Below, in pieces: positions 56,682 through 64,000 of a DNA stretch of 64,000 bases. Below the pieces are notes generated by a model. It searched no databases, had not been told where the DNA came from, and was given only the letters and a program-made list of their open reading frames with translations. Position 1 is the stretch's first letter. Each line of letters begins with the position of its first letter. Source of the DNA: JABFRJ01 sp031374735. GTDB taxonomy: Bacteria > Pseudomonadota > Alphaproteobacteria > Rhizobiales > Hyphomicrobiaceae. The position numbers and the translations under genes were made by a program. Location: assembly GCA_031374735.1 (NCBI GenBank), contig JANMGQ010000166.1, positions 1 through 64,000 of the forward strand. The letters run 5' to 3'.

Positions 56682-57035
56682 TCAGGCCTTCGGCAGGCGT
56701 CTCAGGATTTCGGCCAGGGTGGCGTCGATTTTGTCGAACCGAGCCGCGTTGTCAGCTCGATCCTTTTCGACCGCCGCCTCCAAAGCCCGCATGCGCTGAT
56801 CAAACTCGACCATGAAGCGCGCTACGCCATTTCGCAGGTCTCGCATATCGACCTGCAGCATGCCTTGGTTGCGCTCGATCTTGTCGAGGCGGTTGCTGAC
56901 GCTGATGATTTCAGCCCGGATACTTGCAAACTCGGCCTCGTACTTCGCGGTGCGCGTCGTGAGCAGGCCCGGCAGATCCCAGACGATCGACTCCGGGTCT
57001 GTCAGACGCTTGTCGAGCACATCAATCGTGGTCAT
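56682..57035 (-). CDS. small coiled-coil protein inside the MoxR block
   Basis: From the ATG at 57035 (GGGAGCG nine bases before) this 117-residue protein is largely a coiled coil: IRAEIISVSNRLDKIERNQG, LRNGVARFMVEFDQRMRAL, DNAARFDKIDATLAEILRRL. Similar short coiled-coil proteins in Alphaproteobacteria are often described as DUF1640-like or of unknown function. It stands in a gap between the two large membrane protein genes. An inserted, non-core gene is likely. Confidence 0.6.
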   Translation of the reverse strand: MTTIDVLDKRLTDPESIVWDLPGLLTTRTAKYEAEFASIRAEIISVSNRLDKIERNQGMLQVDMRDLRNGVARFMVEFDQRMRALEAAVEKDRADNAARFDKIDATLAEILRRLPKA

Positions 57036-57046
57036 GCTGCGCTCCC

Positions 57047-59995
57047 TCAATTCCCGAGCCGCTCGAGCAGCGCCGGCACGTGCACCTGATCGGCTTTGTA
57101 GTTGCCGGTGAGTGCATACATGACGATGTTGACGCCGACGCGATAGGCTTGCTCGCGTTGGGGTTCACCACCGGGCACGACGGGGAACACAGGCGCATTG
57201 CGATCATCGACGGCCCAGGCGCTGGCGTAGTCATTCGACGTCACGAGGATCGACGAGACGCCATCGACACGGCGCGCCTGACGGCCGCGTTCGGCGTCGC
57301 GCGGGCTTTCCGCTTCGACCCACAGCTGGCCGTTGTCGTAGCGACCTGGGAACTGGCGCAACAGGTAGAACGACTTGGTCAACACGTGGTGCTCGGGCAC
57401 CGCTTCAAGGCGCGGCAGATCGAGATTGCCGAGCAGGCGGGCGAGAGGCGTGGTGCGATCGCCGCCTGTGGCGCCGGGGGTGATGAATGACGTGCCGGCA
57501 TCCCTGGTGTCGAAGATGATCAGGCCGCCGTTTTTCATGTAGGCGTCGATCTTGGCGAGTGTCGCCTCCGGCAGCGCGCGCGCGGTCGGCAAAACAGGCC
57601 AGTACAGCAGCGGGAAGAAGGCGATCTCGTCAGCCTGGATGTTCACGGCAGCGGGATCGCCGGGCTCGACGGCGGTCTTTGCGATCAGGCACGCGACGAG
57701 GCCGCGCAGTCCCTGCTCAGAGACGCGATCGACGGTGGCATCTCCCGTGAGCACGAAGCCGAAGGTGACTTTGCCGGTTGCGATCTGGCTGCGTAACGCG
57801 GGATCGGCTGGCACGGCCTGTTGCGGGCGTGGGCGAACCAGATGTTGTGGACAGGTTTGCGCGCCACGCGAACCCTGGCTGTCGAAACGCGGAAAGCCCT
57901 GCTGCGGAAACTGCTGTGCATCGGCCGTGCCGGGGGCTGTCGCGATGGCGCCTGCGAGGGCGGCGACGAGCACGGTTGCACCACGACCGGAAAACTTGCG
58001 CCAGCCGAGGAATGCGCCAGCGAGCGCGAGCGTCGCCAGAATGTCCGTGAACAGCAGGCCGAGAGCCGAACTGAGCAACACTGGCTTCAAGGGGCGCGGC
58101 GCAGCGGTATCGACGGCGCGGCGCTCGAAGGCCGAGGGAAGGTTTGGCAATGGTTTCAGCACGGTTTTCGGGCCTGCCAGATTGAGGGCACGGGGGATAC
58201 CTTGTGGGCCATAATAGCCCGGCGGGTTCTCGGCGGAAGGCTGTGCTTCGGCAATTTTATCGGCAGCGATAGACTGCGCCGTAGGCGGCGGCGGCTTCAG
58301 GACACCGAAACCATCCAGCGTTTGCTGGGGCGGCAGGACTTCGGCGTTATCAGCCGTCTGCTCGGTCGTGGTGGTCACCGGTGCGTCGGCTGACAACGAG
58401 ACGCCACCGGGTTTGCCAAGCGCCGCGATGCGCCGCAGCATGTCGACGAACAGGCCTGATATCGGCAAGTTCGACCATTCCGAGTTGGCTGTGACGTGGA
58501 ACAGCACGAGTTGCCCTTCGCCGCGCTTGGTGGCGGTGACCAGCGGTGTGCCGTCCTTGAGGCGCGCCCAACTCTTGACCTCTGTCCCGATGCGCGCGGG
58601 ATCGGCGAGGACCTGCCGATTGACCAGCACTTCGGCGGGAACGGACAGGCCCGCAAACAAGCTCGTCTCGTCGAAGCCGGCAAGCGGCTGCGGTGTCGAC
58701 CACGACAGCGCACCACCGAGTTGGCGGCCACCCGCGCGCAGGGGCACCGGCAGCAGATCGTCGCCACCGCTTTCAAGGCGCGGGCCAGCAAAACGCACCA
58801 GCACGCCGCCGCGCTTGACCCATTGGTCGAGCTTGTCTTTCAGCTCACGCGGGATAGTGCCGATATCAGCAAACATCATGATCGAGACGTTGCGCTTGAT
58901 CAGCCCTTCGACGGCTGTGACGAGGTTGGCATCGTCTGTTTTCGCCAGTTCTGAGAACGGCGCCAGCGCGCGGTCGAGGTAATACAGCGGCGCGAGCAGC
59001 GGCTGAGCCAACTCGCGTGATGTCCCTGACAAAAGGCCGATGCGGTGCCATTGCGAGCGGCTGTCGAGCAGATGCACGGCACCGGCCGAGCGCTCACCGG
59101 CGATCTCGATGCGGGTCACCTGGTTGCGCAGTTCAAGCGGCAAGTCGATGCGGGCCGAGGTCGAGGCAGCGCCCGGGTCAAAGCCGAACTTTGCCTCGGC
59201 CAGGCGTTGGCCGCGCTGGGACATGGCATAGATGGCGCCCTGGCGTGCCGGGCCGCCTGTGCGCAACACGCTGGCTTCGAGGCGCCCGCCCTGGCCGAGG
59301 ATCGCAACTGTCGCGAGCGCCTCCTGGCCTTGACCGAGTTCAATCAATGTCGCTGTCACGCCACTGCCGAGGCCGAGCAGTCTGTCGGCGAAGGTGCGCG
59401 CGTCGGACGCGTGGTCGATGCCGTCGGTGACCCAGAACACGGAGACGCCGGATTGGCCCTTCAGCGTTTCCGAGAGCGCGTCGGCGGTGGCGGCGCGATC
59501 AGGTGCGTGCGGATAGGGCTGCACGGCGGCGGCGGACGAGCGCGACTGATTGGCGGTCTCGATCTTGAGCGACTGGAACCGCGAAACGCGCGCGGTCGGG
59601 GCAACAACGACGGGCCGCCCCTGGCTCTCGGCTTCGGCGATCAGGCGTTCGACCTGCGCGCTCATATCAGACCAGCGCGGGGCCGAGGCCCAGCCATTGT
59701 CGATCACAACGGCAACCGGGCCAGTGCCGCCAACCGCAGACTTGCGCAGCGGATTGAGCACCGGTTCGGCGAGCGCGAGTATGAGCAAGGCCGCTGCCAG
59801 CATGCGGATCAGCATCAACCACCAGGGCGTCCGCTCGGGCTGCTTTTCTTTGTCTTCGAGGCCGACCAGGATACGCGTCGCCGGAAATTCGACGCGCTTT
59901 GGCGCTGGTGGCGTGGTGCGCAGCAGCCAGAAGATGATCGGCAGCGCCAGTAGCCCGATCAGCAGCGCGGGATTGAGGAAGGCCAAGCCGCTCAT
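57047..59995 (-). CDS. BatA-like and DUF4159 domain membrane protein
   Basis: The 982-residue protein has an N-terminal BatA-type double helix region (LLIGLLALPIIFWLL; WWLMLIRMLAAALLILALAE), a vWA-like section (VAVVIDNGWASAPRWSDM), a GATase-like middle (KRGGVLVRFAGPRLESGGDD), a membrane segment near residue 665 and a C-terminal DUF4159 (RSQIATGKVTFGFVLTGDA; KNGGLIIFDTRDAG; GNYKADQVHVPALLERLGN). DUF4159 proteins regularly stand next to DUF58 and MoxR genes. The complex probably acts in the inner membrane with a MoxR chaperone. Confidence 0.88.
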   Translation of the reverse strand: MSGLAFLNPALLIGLLALPIIFWLLRTTPPAPKRVEFPATRILVGLEDKEKQPERTPWWLMLIRMLAAALLILALAEPVLNPLRKSAVGGTGPVAVVIDNGWASAPRWSDMSAQVERLIAEAESQGRPVVVAPTARVSRFQSLKIETANQSRSSAAAVQPYPHAPDRAATADALSETLKGQSGVSVFWVTDGIDHASDARTFADRLLGLGSGVTATLIELGQGQEALATVAILGQGGRLEASVLRTGGPARQGAIYAMSQRGQRLAEAKFGFDPGAASTSARIDLPLELRNQVTRIEIAGERSAGAVHLLDSRSQWHRIGLLSGTSRELAQPLLAPLYYLDRALAPFSELAKTDDANLVTAVEGLIKRNVSIMMFADIGTIPRELKDKLDQWVKRGGVLVRFAGPRLESGGDDLLPVPLRAGGRQLGGALSWSTPQPLAGFDETSLFAGLSVPAEVLVNRQVLADPARIGTEVKSWARLKDGTPLVTATKRGEGQLVLFHVTANSEWSNLPISGLFVDMLRRIAALGKPGGVSLSADAPVTTTTEQTADNAEVLPPQQTLDGFGVLKPPPPTAQSIAADKIAEAQPSAENPPGYYGPQGIPRALNLAGPKTVLKPLPNLPSAFERRAVDTAAPRPLKPVLLSSALGLLFTDILATLALAGAFLGWRKFSGRGATVLVAALAGAIATAPGTADAQQFPQQGFPRFDSQGSRGAQTCPQHLVRPRPQQAVPADPALRSQIATGKVTFGFVLTGDATVDRVSEQGLRGLVACLIAKTAVEPGDPAAVNIQADEIAFFPLLYWPVLPTARALPEATLAKIDAYMKNGGLIIFDTRDAGTSFITPGATGGDRTTPLARLLGNLDLPRLEAVPEHHVLTKSFYLLRQFPGRYDNGQLWVEAESPRDAERGRQARRVDGVSSILVTSNDYASAWAVDDRNAPVFPVVPGGEPQREQAYRVGVNIVMYALTGNYKADQVHVPALLERLGN

Positions 59996-60016
59996 GATTG
60001 GGCCTTTCCAAAAACG

Positions 60017-60152
60017 CTGTCATGGCCGGGCCTGTCCCGGCCACCCATGGGGCTGCGGACTCGAACGGGTAGAAGTTGAGGCACCGGTTCGAAGCGCGCA
60101 GACGCATCGCCAGCCGCCCAATGGGTGGCCGGCACAAGGCCGGCCATGACAG
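60017..60152. repeat. GC-rich palindromic intergenic element
   Basis: CTGTCATGGCCGGGCCTG (60017 on) and the matching reverse complement, ending GGCCGGCCATGACAG at 60152, form an imperfect inverted repeat of about 34 bases per arm. ATGGCCGG-CCGGCCAT palindromes of this type are spread through intergenic DNA of Bradyrhizobium-like genomes. It separates the DUF58 and DUF4159 genes and may end or stabilise transcripts. Confidence 0.6.
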
Positions 60153-60164
60153 TGGTCGTGGCTA

Positions 60165-61109
60165 TCACGTGCCCGCCTCCGCTTTTTCTTTTGCCAACGG
60201 TTCACCGCGCAGGCGCATGATCACTTGCAGCAGCGTGTCGGCGGCGGATTTGTCGGTGTGGTGCAGAATGAACGACCAACCATTGCGGCGGCAGACATCC
60301 TGCAGCGCCGCGCGATGCGCGTGCAGCTTTTTAAGATAGGCTTCGCGCAGCGTCTCGGCGCGGTCCGACATCCAACGCGTGCCGTCTTCCACGCCGATAA
60401 ATTCGGTGCGGCCAGAGTACGGCAGGGTCTCTTCGGCTGGATCAAGCACCTGTATCAGATGGCCCCGCGAGCCCGAAGCTGCAAGCTCATCGACGCGTTT
60501 TGCCAGATCGTCGATGGGATCGAGGAAGTCGCTGATCCACACGACGGACGAAAACCGCGCGACACGTTGTTGCGGCGGCATACTGCTTGTGAGGCCGGTT
60601 TGCTTGAGATTGGCCGCCAGCATTTCGGCGATGCGGGTGGTCGTTTTCCGGCTGATGGACGGCTGCGTCAGCCCCATCAAAGCAGTGCGTTCACCTGATC
60701 GCACGAGCATTTCGACGAGCGCGAACATCAGCACCAGCGCGCGATCGGATTTGTACACCTGCGAGAGGTGACTGCGGAACGCCATGGATTTGGAGATATC
60801 CGGCCACAGCCAAACCGTATGGGCGCTTTCCCACTCCCGCTCCTTGATGAACAAATGGTCCGACGTCGCCGAACGGCGCCAATCGATCTGTTGGAACGTA
60901 TCGCCCGTCTGATATTGGCGGAACTGCCAGAACGTCTCGCCCGGTCCTGGCCGGCGGCGGCCGTGGACGCCGTGCACGACGGTGTTTGATATGCGCACGC
61001 CATCCATCATCAATGACGGCAGGCGATCGGCAAGCTCATGCGCCTCAGACTCGCGACCGAACATGTCGAGCGCAGACTTTTCGGCGGCAGATTTGAGCAA
61101 GGTGGCCAT
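60165..61109 (-). CDS. DUF58 domain protein
   Basis: The 314-residue protein shows the DUF58 signature GETFWQFRQYQTGDTFQQID, then WRRSATSDHLFIKEREWES and a vWA-like fold with DISKSM (MIDAS-like DxSxS) near residue 110. DUF58 proteins are frequent partners of MoxR ATPases, which insert metal or remodel them. The GC-rich palindrome separates it from the DUF4159 gene downstream. The start at 61109 follows the Uma2 gene by only 6 bases. Confidence 0.88.
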   Translation of the reverse strand: MATLLKSAAEKSALDMFGRESEAHELADRLPSLMMDGVRISNTVVHGVHGRRRPGPGETFWQFRQYQTGDTFQQIDWRRSATSDHLFIKEREWESAHTVWLWPDISKSMAFRSHLSQVYKSDRALVLMFALVEMLVRSGERTALMGLTQPSISRKTTTRIAEMLAANLKQTGLTSSMPPQQRVARFSSVVWISDFLDPIDDLAKRVDELAASGSRGHLIQVLDPAEETLPYSGRTEFIGVEDGTRWMSDRAETLREAYLKKLHAHRAALQDVCRRNGWSFILHHTDKSAADTLLQVIMRLRGEPLAKEKAEAGT

Positions 61110-61115
61110 GTCGGG

Positions 61116-61706
61116 TTATTTGAGCTCCAGCTCAGTGGTGCGATAGAATTGGCCTAGGCGGCCTATGACGCCGATATCAGGCAGGTCCACCGTCGCATCG
61201 GGATCGGTCAGCGTGTCGGTGATCCACCCATCGGGCGTGCGCCGCACCAGTTCAACAGCAATCGTCTTCTGCGATACAAACATGAAGCCGCGAATGTGGA
61301 CGTGGGACTTGTAGTAGGCTCGTTTCAAGGCGAGCACGTCCGGGCGATCGCTCGAAAGCACTTCGACGACAAAATAGAAGCGCTGGGCGTAGATTTGGTC
61401 GGGCTGGATTTCAGTGTCCGATACTGTGATGTCCGGTTGAGGTGCCCAGTCGTGGTCTGCGGGCGCATGCACGGCAACGGCGAAATCCGCTGACCATTCG
61501 GGACGAACGCGCAGCAACGTTTCATGTAGTCCACGACCGATGTTGCTCGCAATCCGTTGATGCTTCACGGTCGGCTTTGGCATCATGATCGCGTTGCCAT
61601 CGATCAGCTCCCACCGCTCCCGGTCAGGACGCGATCCATAGAACGCAGCAAAATCCACGAAGGTCATTCGCGTCTTTGCTTGCACCCTGATCGCGAGGTC
61701 GTCCAT
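61116..61706 (-). CDS. Uma2-family (DUF820) putative restriction endonuclease
   Basis: The protein (196 residues from the ATG at 61706, after AGGAGCG) belongs to the Uma2 family: FVDFAAFYGSRPDRERWELI with DGNAIMMPKP at the start, and the nuclease-like core QPDITVSDTE, FYFVVEVLSSDRPDV (E-x-L, PD-(D/E)xK-like). Family members are PD-(D/E)XK-fold proteins of unclear role, found in many copies in cyanobacteria. It sits between MoxR and DUF58, where it interrupts an otherwise standard operon, with two palindromes just upstream. It is probably a recent insertion. Confidence 0.82.
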   Translation of the reverse strand: MDDLAIRVQAKTRMTFVDFAAFYGSRPDRERWELIDGNAIMMPKPTVKHQRIASNIGRGLHETLLRVRPEWSADFAVAVHAPADHDWAPQPDITVSDTEIQPDQIYAQRFYFVVEVLSSDRPDVLALKRAYYKSHVHIRGFMFVSQKTIAVELVRRTPDGWITDTLTDPDATVDLPDIGVIGRLGQFYRTTELELK

Positions 61707-61728
61707 GGCTCGCTCCTGTTTGCATGTT

Positions 61729-61830
61729 GGTGTCTGACCTTGGTCAGACACCGTGGCATCGGCCCCCACCACATGCGGCACCTGCCACTAGCACGTGCGG
61801 AGATTGGGTGTCTGACCAAGGTCAGACACC
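61729..61830. repeat. pair of 24-base palindromes in the moxR-Uma2 gap
   Basis: GGTGTCTGACC and GGTCAGACACC are joined by TT at 61729-61752 and by AA at 61807-61830. Each is almost a perfect inverted repeat, and the two copies are reverse complements of each other, 54 bases apart. They can form two hairpins or one large one in the transcript after moxR. Confidence 0.75.
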
Positions 61831-61832
61831 AT

Positions 61833-62840
61833 TTAGATACCCTTTGTCAGCCGTCCGATGACACCGCTCATCGTTTCGCCATCAGCGCGGGCGGCGAAGG
61901 TCAGGGCCATGCGATGCTTCAGGATCGGCTCGGCGAGCGAGATCACGTCGTCGATCGAGGGCGCCAAGCGGCCTTCGAGCAGCGCTTTGGCGCGGATCGC
62001 GAGCATCAGCGCCTGCGAGGCACGTGGGCCTGGGCCCCAGCCGATCAGGCGATCCGTTTCAGCGCTGGCGCCAGTTCCCGGGCGCGCCATGCGCACCAGC
62101 TTCAGGATCGCATCGACAACTTTGTCCGGCACGGGCAGCTGGCGCACGAGGCGCTGTGCGGCCATCAGATCGTCGGCCGTGAACGCCTGATCAATCCGGC
62201 GTTCTTGCGTGCTGGTGGTTGCGAACAACATGCGCCGCTCGGCAACCTGATCGGGGTAGTCGATGTCGATCTGGAGCAAAAAGCGGTCAAGCTGGGCTTC
62301 GGGCAGGGGATAGGTGCCCTCCTGCTCGATTGGGTTCTGTGTCGCGAGCACGTGGAACGGCGCTGGAACATCGTGCCGCGTGCCGGCGACGGTGACGTGC
62401 TTTTCCTGCATGGCCTGCAGCAACGCCGACTGGGTCTTCGGCGAGGCGCGGTTGATTTCATCCGCCATCAGCAGCTGGCCGAAGATGGGACCCTTGATGA
62501 AGCGGAACGCGCGGCGGCCGCCCTGGCCCTGCGCCTCCTCCAACACTTCCGAGCCGACGATATCCGACGGCATGAGGTCGGGCGTGAATTGAATACGTTT
62601 GGCATCGAGGCCCAGAACATGGCCAAGCGTCTCGACCAGCAACGTTTTCGCGAGGCCCGGCACGCCGATCAGCAGGCCATGGCCGCCCGCGAGCACGGTG
62701 ATCAGCGTCTTTTCGATGACGGCCTCCTGGCCGAACACGACGTCGCCAGCGGCTTTGCGTGCGCGCTGGATGCGCTCGGTGGCAGCCTCCGCCCGCGGCA
62801 CGATGGTGGCGTCGGCGGCAATCGAGGCGGTCTGGCTCAT
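61833..62840 (-). CDS. MoxR-family AAA+ ATPase
   Basis: The 335-residue ATPase has the Walker A GVPGLAKT (residues 59-66), the MoxR motif LLMADEINRASPKTQSALLQ (Walker B) and the sensor LATQNPIEQEGTYPLPEAQL. MoxR proteins are chaperone-like ATPases that act with vWA/DUF58 partners, here encoded downstream. The ATG at 62840 is chosen because family proteins start shortly before the first helix; the open frame to 62885 reads as non-coding. Confidence 0.93.
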   Translation of the reverse strand: MSQTASIAADATIVPRAEAATERIQRARKAAGDVVFGQEAVIEKTLITVLAGGHGLLIGVPGLAKTLLVETLGHVLGLDAKRIQFTPDLMPSDIVGSEVLEEAQGQGGRRAFRFIKGPIFGQLLMADEINRASPKTQSALLQAMQEKHVTVAGTRHDVPAPFHVLATQNPIEQEGTYPLPEAQLDRFLLQIDIDYPDQVAERRMLFATTSTQERRIDQAFTADDLMAAQRLVRQLPVPDKVVDAILKLVRMARPGTGASAETDRLIGWGPGPRASQALMLAIRAKALLEGRLAPSIDDVISLAEPILKHRMALTFAARADGETMSGVIGRLTKGI

Positions 62841-63062
62841 GGGGGGCTCACTCAGCAAACGCGGTCGACCGGCATATGGGGGCACCGATCGTGGTCATAA
62901 TATGAACGTTGCCTGTCGATGCCGCCAGCGAAAAGACGGGCAGAACAGGAGATCGTGAACGGTGTTTCGCCAGGAACTGCTTCTTCGGCCGTCCGCCCCT
63001 AACCATCATGTCGGGCTCAACCAGGGCCCGTAAAGCAAAACCGATGATCCAGGAGCATTCAA

Positions 63063-63284
63063 ATGCCGCCCCACCACGTCGCCCACCTTGCCCTCGCCTT
63101 GCTTGCCGCCGCAAGCATCTCCACAACGGGCGGACCAGCCAACGCGAAGTCAAAACCGTCCCGTGGCGAGTTTCAATGTATGGCACTTACCTGCAAGCCG
63201 ATCTCGAAGCCGCCGAGTGCCAAGCCGCTGCCGTGCCAATCGTCGACCGGTACAAGTCGGGATTGCAGGCGTCCTCGCGCGTAA
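63063..63284 (+). CDS. small secreted protein, unknown
   Basis: The ATG at 63063 has a good ribosome binding site (AGGAGC 8 bases before) and the first 28 residues form a signal peptide (LALALLAAASISTTGGPANA). The mature 45 residues are Ser/Pro/Lys-rich with four cysteines (FQCMALTCKPI; PCQSSTGTSRDC). Other frames overlap it; only this one has a start with both features. The gene stands alone between moxR and gcdH. Confidence 0.5.
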   Translation: MPPHHVAHLALALLAAASISTTGGPANAKSKPSRGEFQCMALTCKPISKPPSAKPLPCQSSTGTSRDCRRPRA

Positions 63285-63412
63285 GCAAAAAGCAAAGTCG
63301 CCAATTGAATTGCCCCGAAGGCCGTCAAGGTGGTTGGCAGTCCAAGGACGGCGCCGCTGGTGTTGGGTCGCGCTGAAGCGCTTGACTCAACCTACACGGC
63401 TACATTGCTCGC

Positions 63413-64000
63413 TCAAAAAAACGCCTGGATCCCCGTGATCGCCCGGCCGAGGATCAGCGCGTGCACGTCGTGCGTGCCCTCGTAGGTGTTCACCGTCTCG
63501 AGGTTCGCGGCGTGGCGCATGACGTGATATTCGGCCTGAATGCCATTGCCGCCGTGCATGTCGCGCGCGACGCGGGCAATATCCAAGGCCTTGCCGCAGT
63601 TGTTGCGCTTCATGATCGAGATCATCTCGGGGATCATGCGGCCCTCGTCGAACAGGCGGCCGACGCGCAGCGAGCCCTGTAGGCCGAGCGCGATTTCCGT
63701 CTGCATGTCGGCGAGTTTCTTTTGGATCAGCTGCGTGGCCGCCAGCGGCTTGCCGAACTGCTTGCGATCCAGCGTGTATTGACGCGCACGGCTCATGCAT
63801 TCCTCAGCGGCACCCATGACGCCCCAGGAAATGCCATAGCGGGCACGGTTGAGGCAGCCAAACGGGCCAGCAAGCCCCTGCACATTCGGCAGAAGGTGAT
63901 CCTCGGAAACGACGACGCCATCCATGACGATTTCGCCGGTGATGGAGGCTCGGAGCGAGAGCTTGCCGCCGATCTTGGGCGCGGACAGGCCCTTCATGCC
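63413..64000 (-). CDS. gcdH: glutaryl-CoA dehydrogenase, C-terminal part (runs off the right edge)
   Basis: The visible 195 residues match the C-terminal half of glutaryl-CoA dehydrogenase: MKGLSAPKIGGKLSLRAS, LLPNVQGLAGPFGCLNRARY, QYTLDRKQFGKPLAATQLIQ, DMHGGNGIQAEYHVMRHAAN and the catalytic Glu in NTYEGTHDVHALILGRAIT. The enzyme oxidises and decarboxylates glutaryl-CoA to crotonyl-CoA (lysine and tryptophan breakdown), using FAD. The N-terminus lies beyond base 64000. It is a core metabolic gene and marks chromosomal sequence. Confidence 0.93.
   Translation of the reverse strand, partial: GMKGLSAPKIGGKLSLRASITGEIVMDGVVVSEDHLLPNVQGLAGPFGCLNRARYGISWGVMGAAEECMSRARQYTLDRKQFGKPLAATQLIQKKLADMQTEIALGLQGSLRVGRLFDEGRMIPEMISIMKRNNCGKALDIARVARDMHGGNGIQAEYHVMRHAANLETVNTYEGTHDVHALILGRAITGIQAFF

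Noticed and set aside
57065..60155. Long plus-strand frames opposite the DUF4159 gene
   Set aside because: High-GC shadows with no family features; the minus-strand gene has clear domains and neighbours.

Overview
The window looks like an alphaproteobacterial chromosome, probably Hyphomicrobiales. It is GC-rich, has a MoxR/DUF58/DUF4159 block, a glutaryl-CoA dehydrogenase, a RegA/ActR-type regulator, and GC-rich palindromic intergenic repeats of the kind common in that order. This placement is inferred from gene content only.

Region 1 (1-32.9 kb) is a plasmid-like integrative element whose left end lies outside the window. Its right end is a displaced 3' piece of tRNA-Gln(CTG) beside a tyrosine integrase. 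It carries a MobF relaxase (2.8-5.6 kb), a TraD/TrwB-like coupling protein in an operon of unfamiliar membrane proteins (19.7-24.5 kb), and a replicon made of iterons, a DnaA box, repA, a ribbon-helix-helix partition gene and parA (25.7-28.8 kb). It also has a HipA kinase with an HTH partner, ArdC, a methyltransferase operon of small overlapping genes, a serine recombinase between two facing prepilin genes, and a convergent gene pair present twice. No VirB-type secretion genes are in view, so on this evidence the element is mobilizable rather than self-conjugative. Among the cargo is a protein of 39-residue repeats that resembles TAL-effector-like DNA-binding repeats, near visibly AT-rich genes.

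Region 2 (32.9-54.3 kb) lies between the tRNA-Gln fragment and an intact tRNA-Arg(CCG) and is probably a second island. It first has a histidine phosphatase, a LysR regulator, a Bug-type solute-binding protein and a methyltransferase. Next come genes often linked to light responses (TIGR03643/DUF2805, SDR, FAS1) and a type III polyketide synthase cluster (PKS, two ICMT-like methyltransferases, DHA2 exporter, DUF4149 protein, SAM methyltransferase, DCC protein, hotdog thioesterase). It ends with a microbial rhodopsin coupled to a Blh retinal-forming dioxygenase. The rhodopsin has the proton-pump residues D92/T96/E103 and Schiff-base K228. No beta-carotene pathway is present, so the host must make it elsewhere. 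The right end decays into a frameshifted SGNH hydrolase, an IS4 remnant, another fragment and small secreted proteins.

Region 3 (54.3-64 kb) is ordinary chromosome: tRNA-Arg, then a minus-strand run moxR, (Uma2 insertion), DUF58, DUF4159, a coiled-coil protein and a large membrane protein with a glutamine-amidotransferase-like fold, and finally gcdH running off the right edge.
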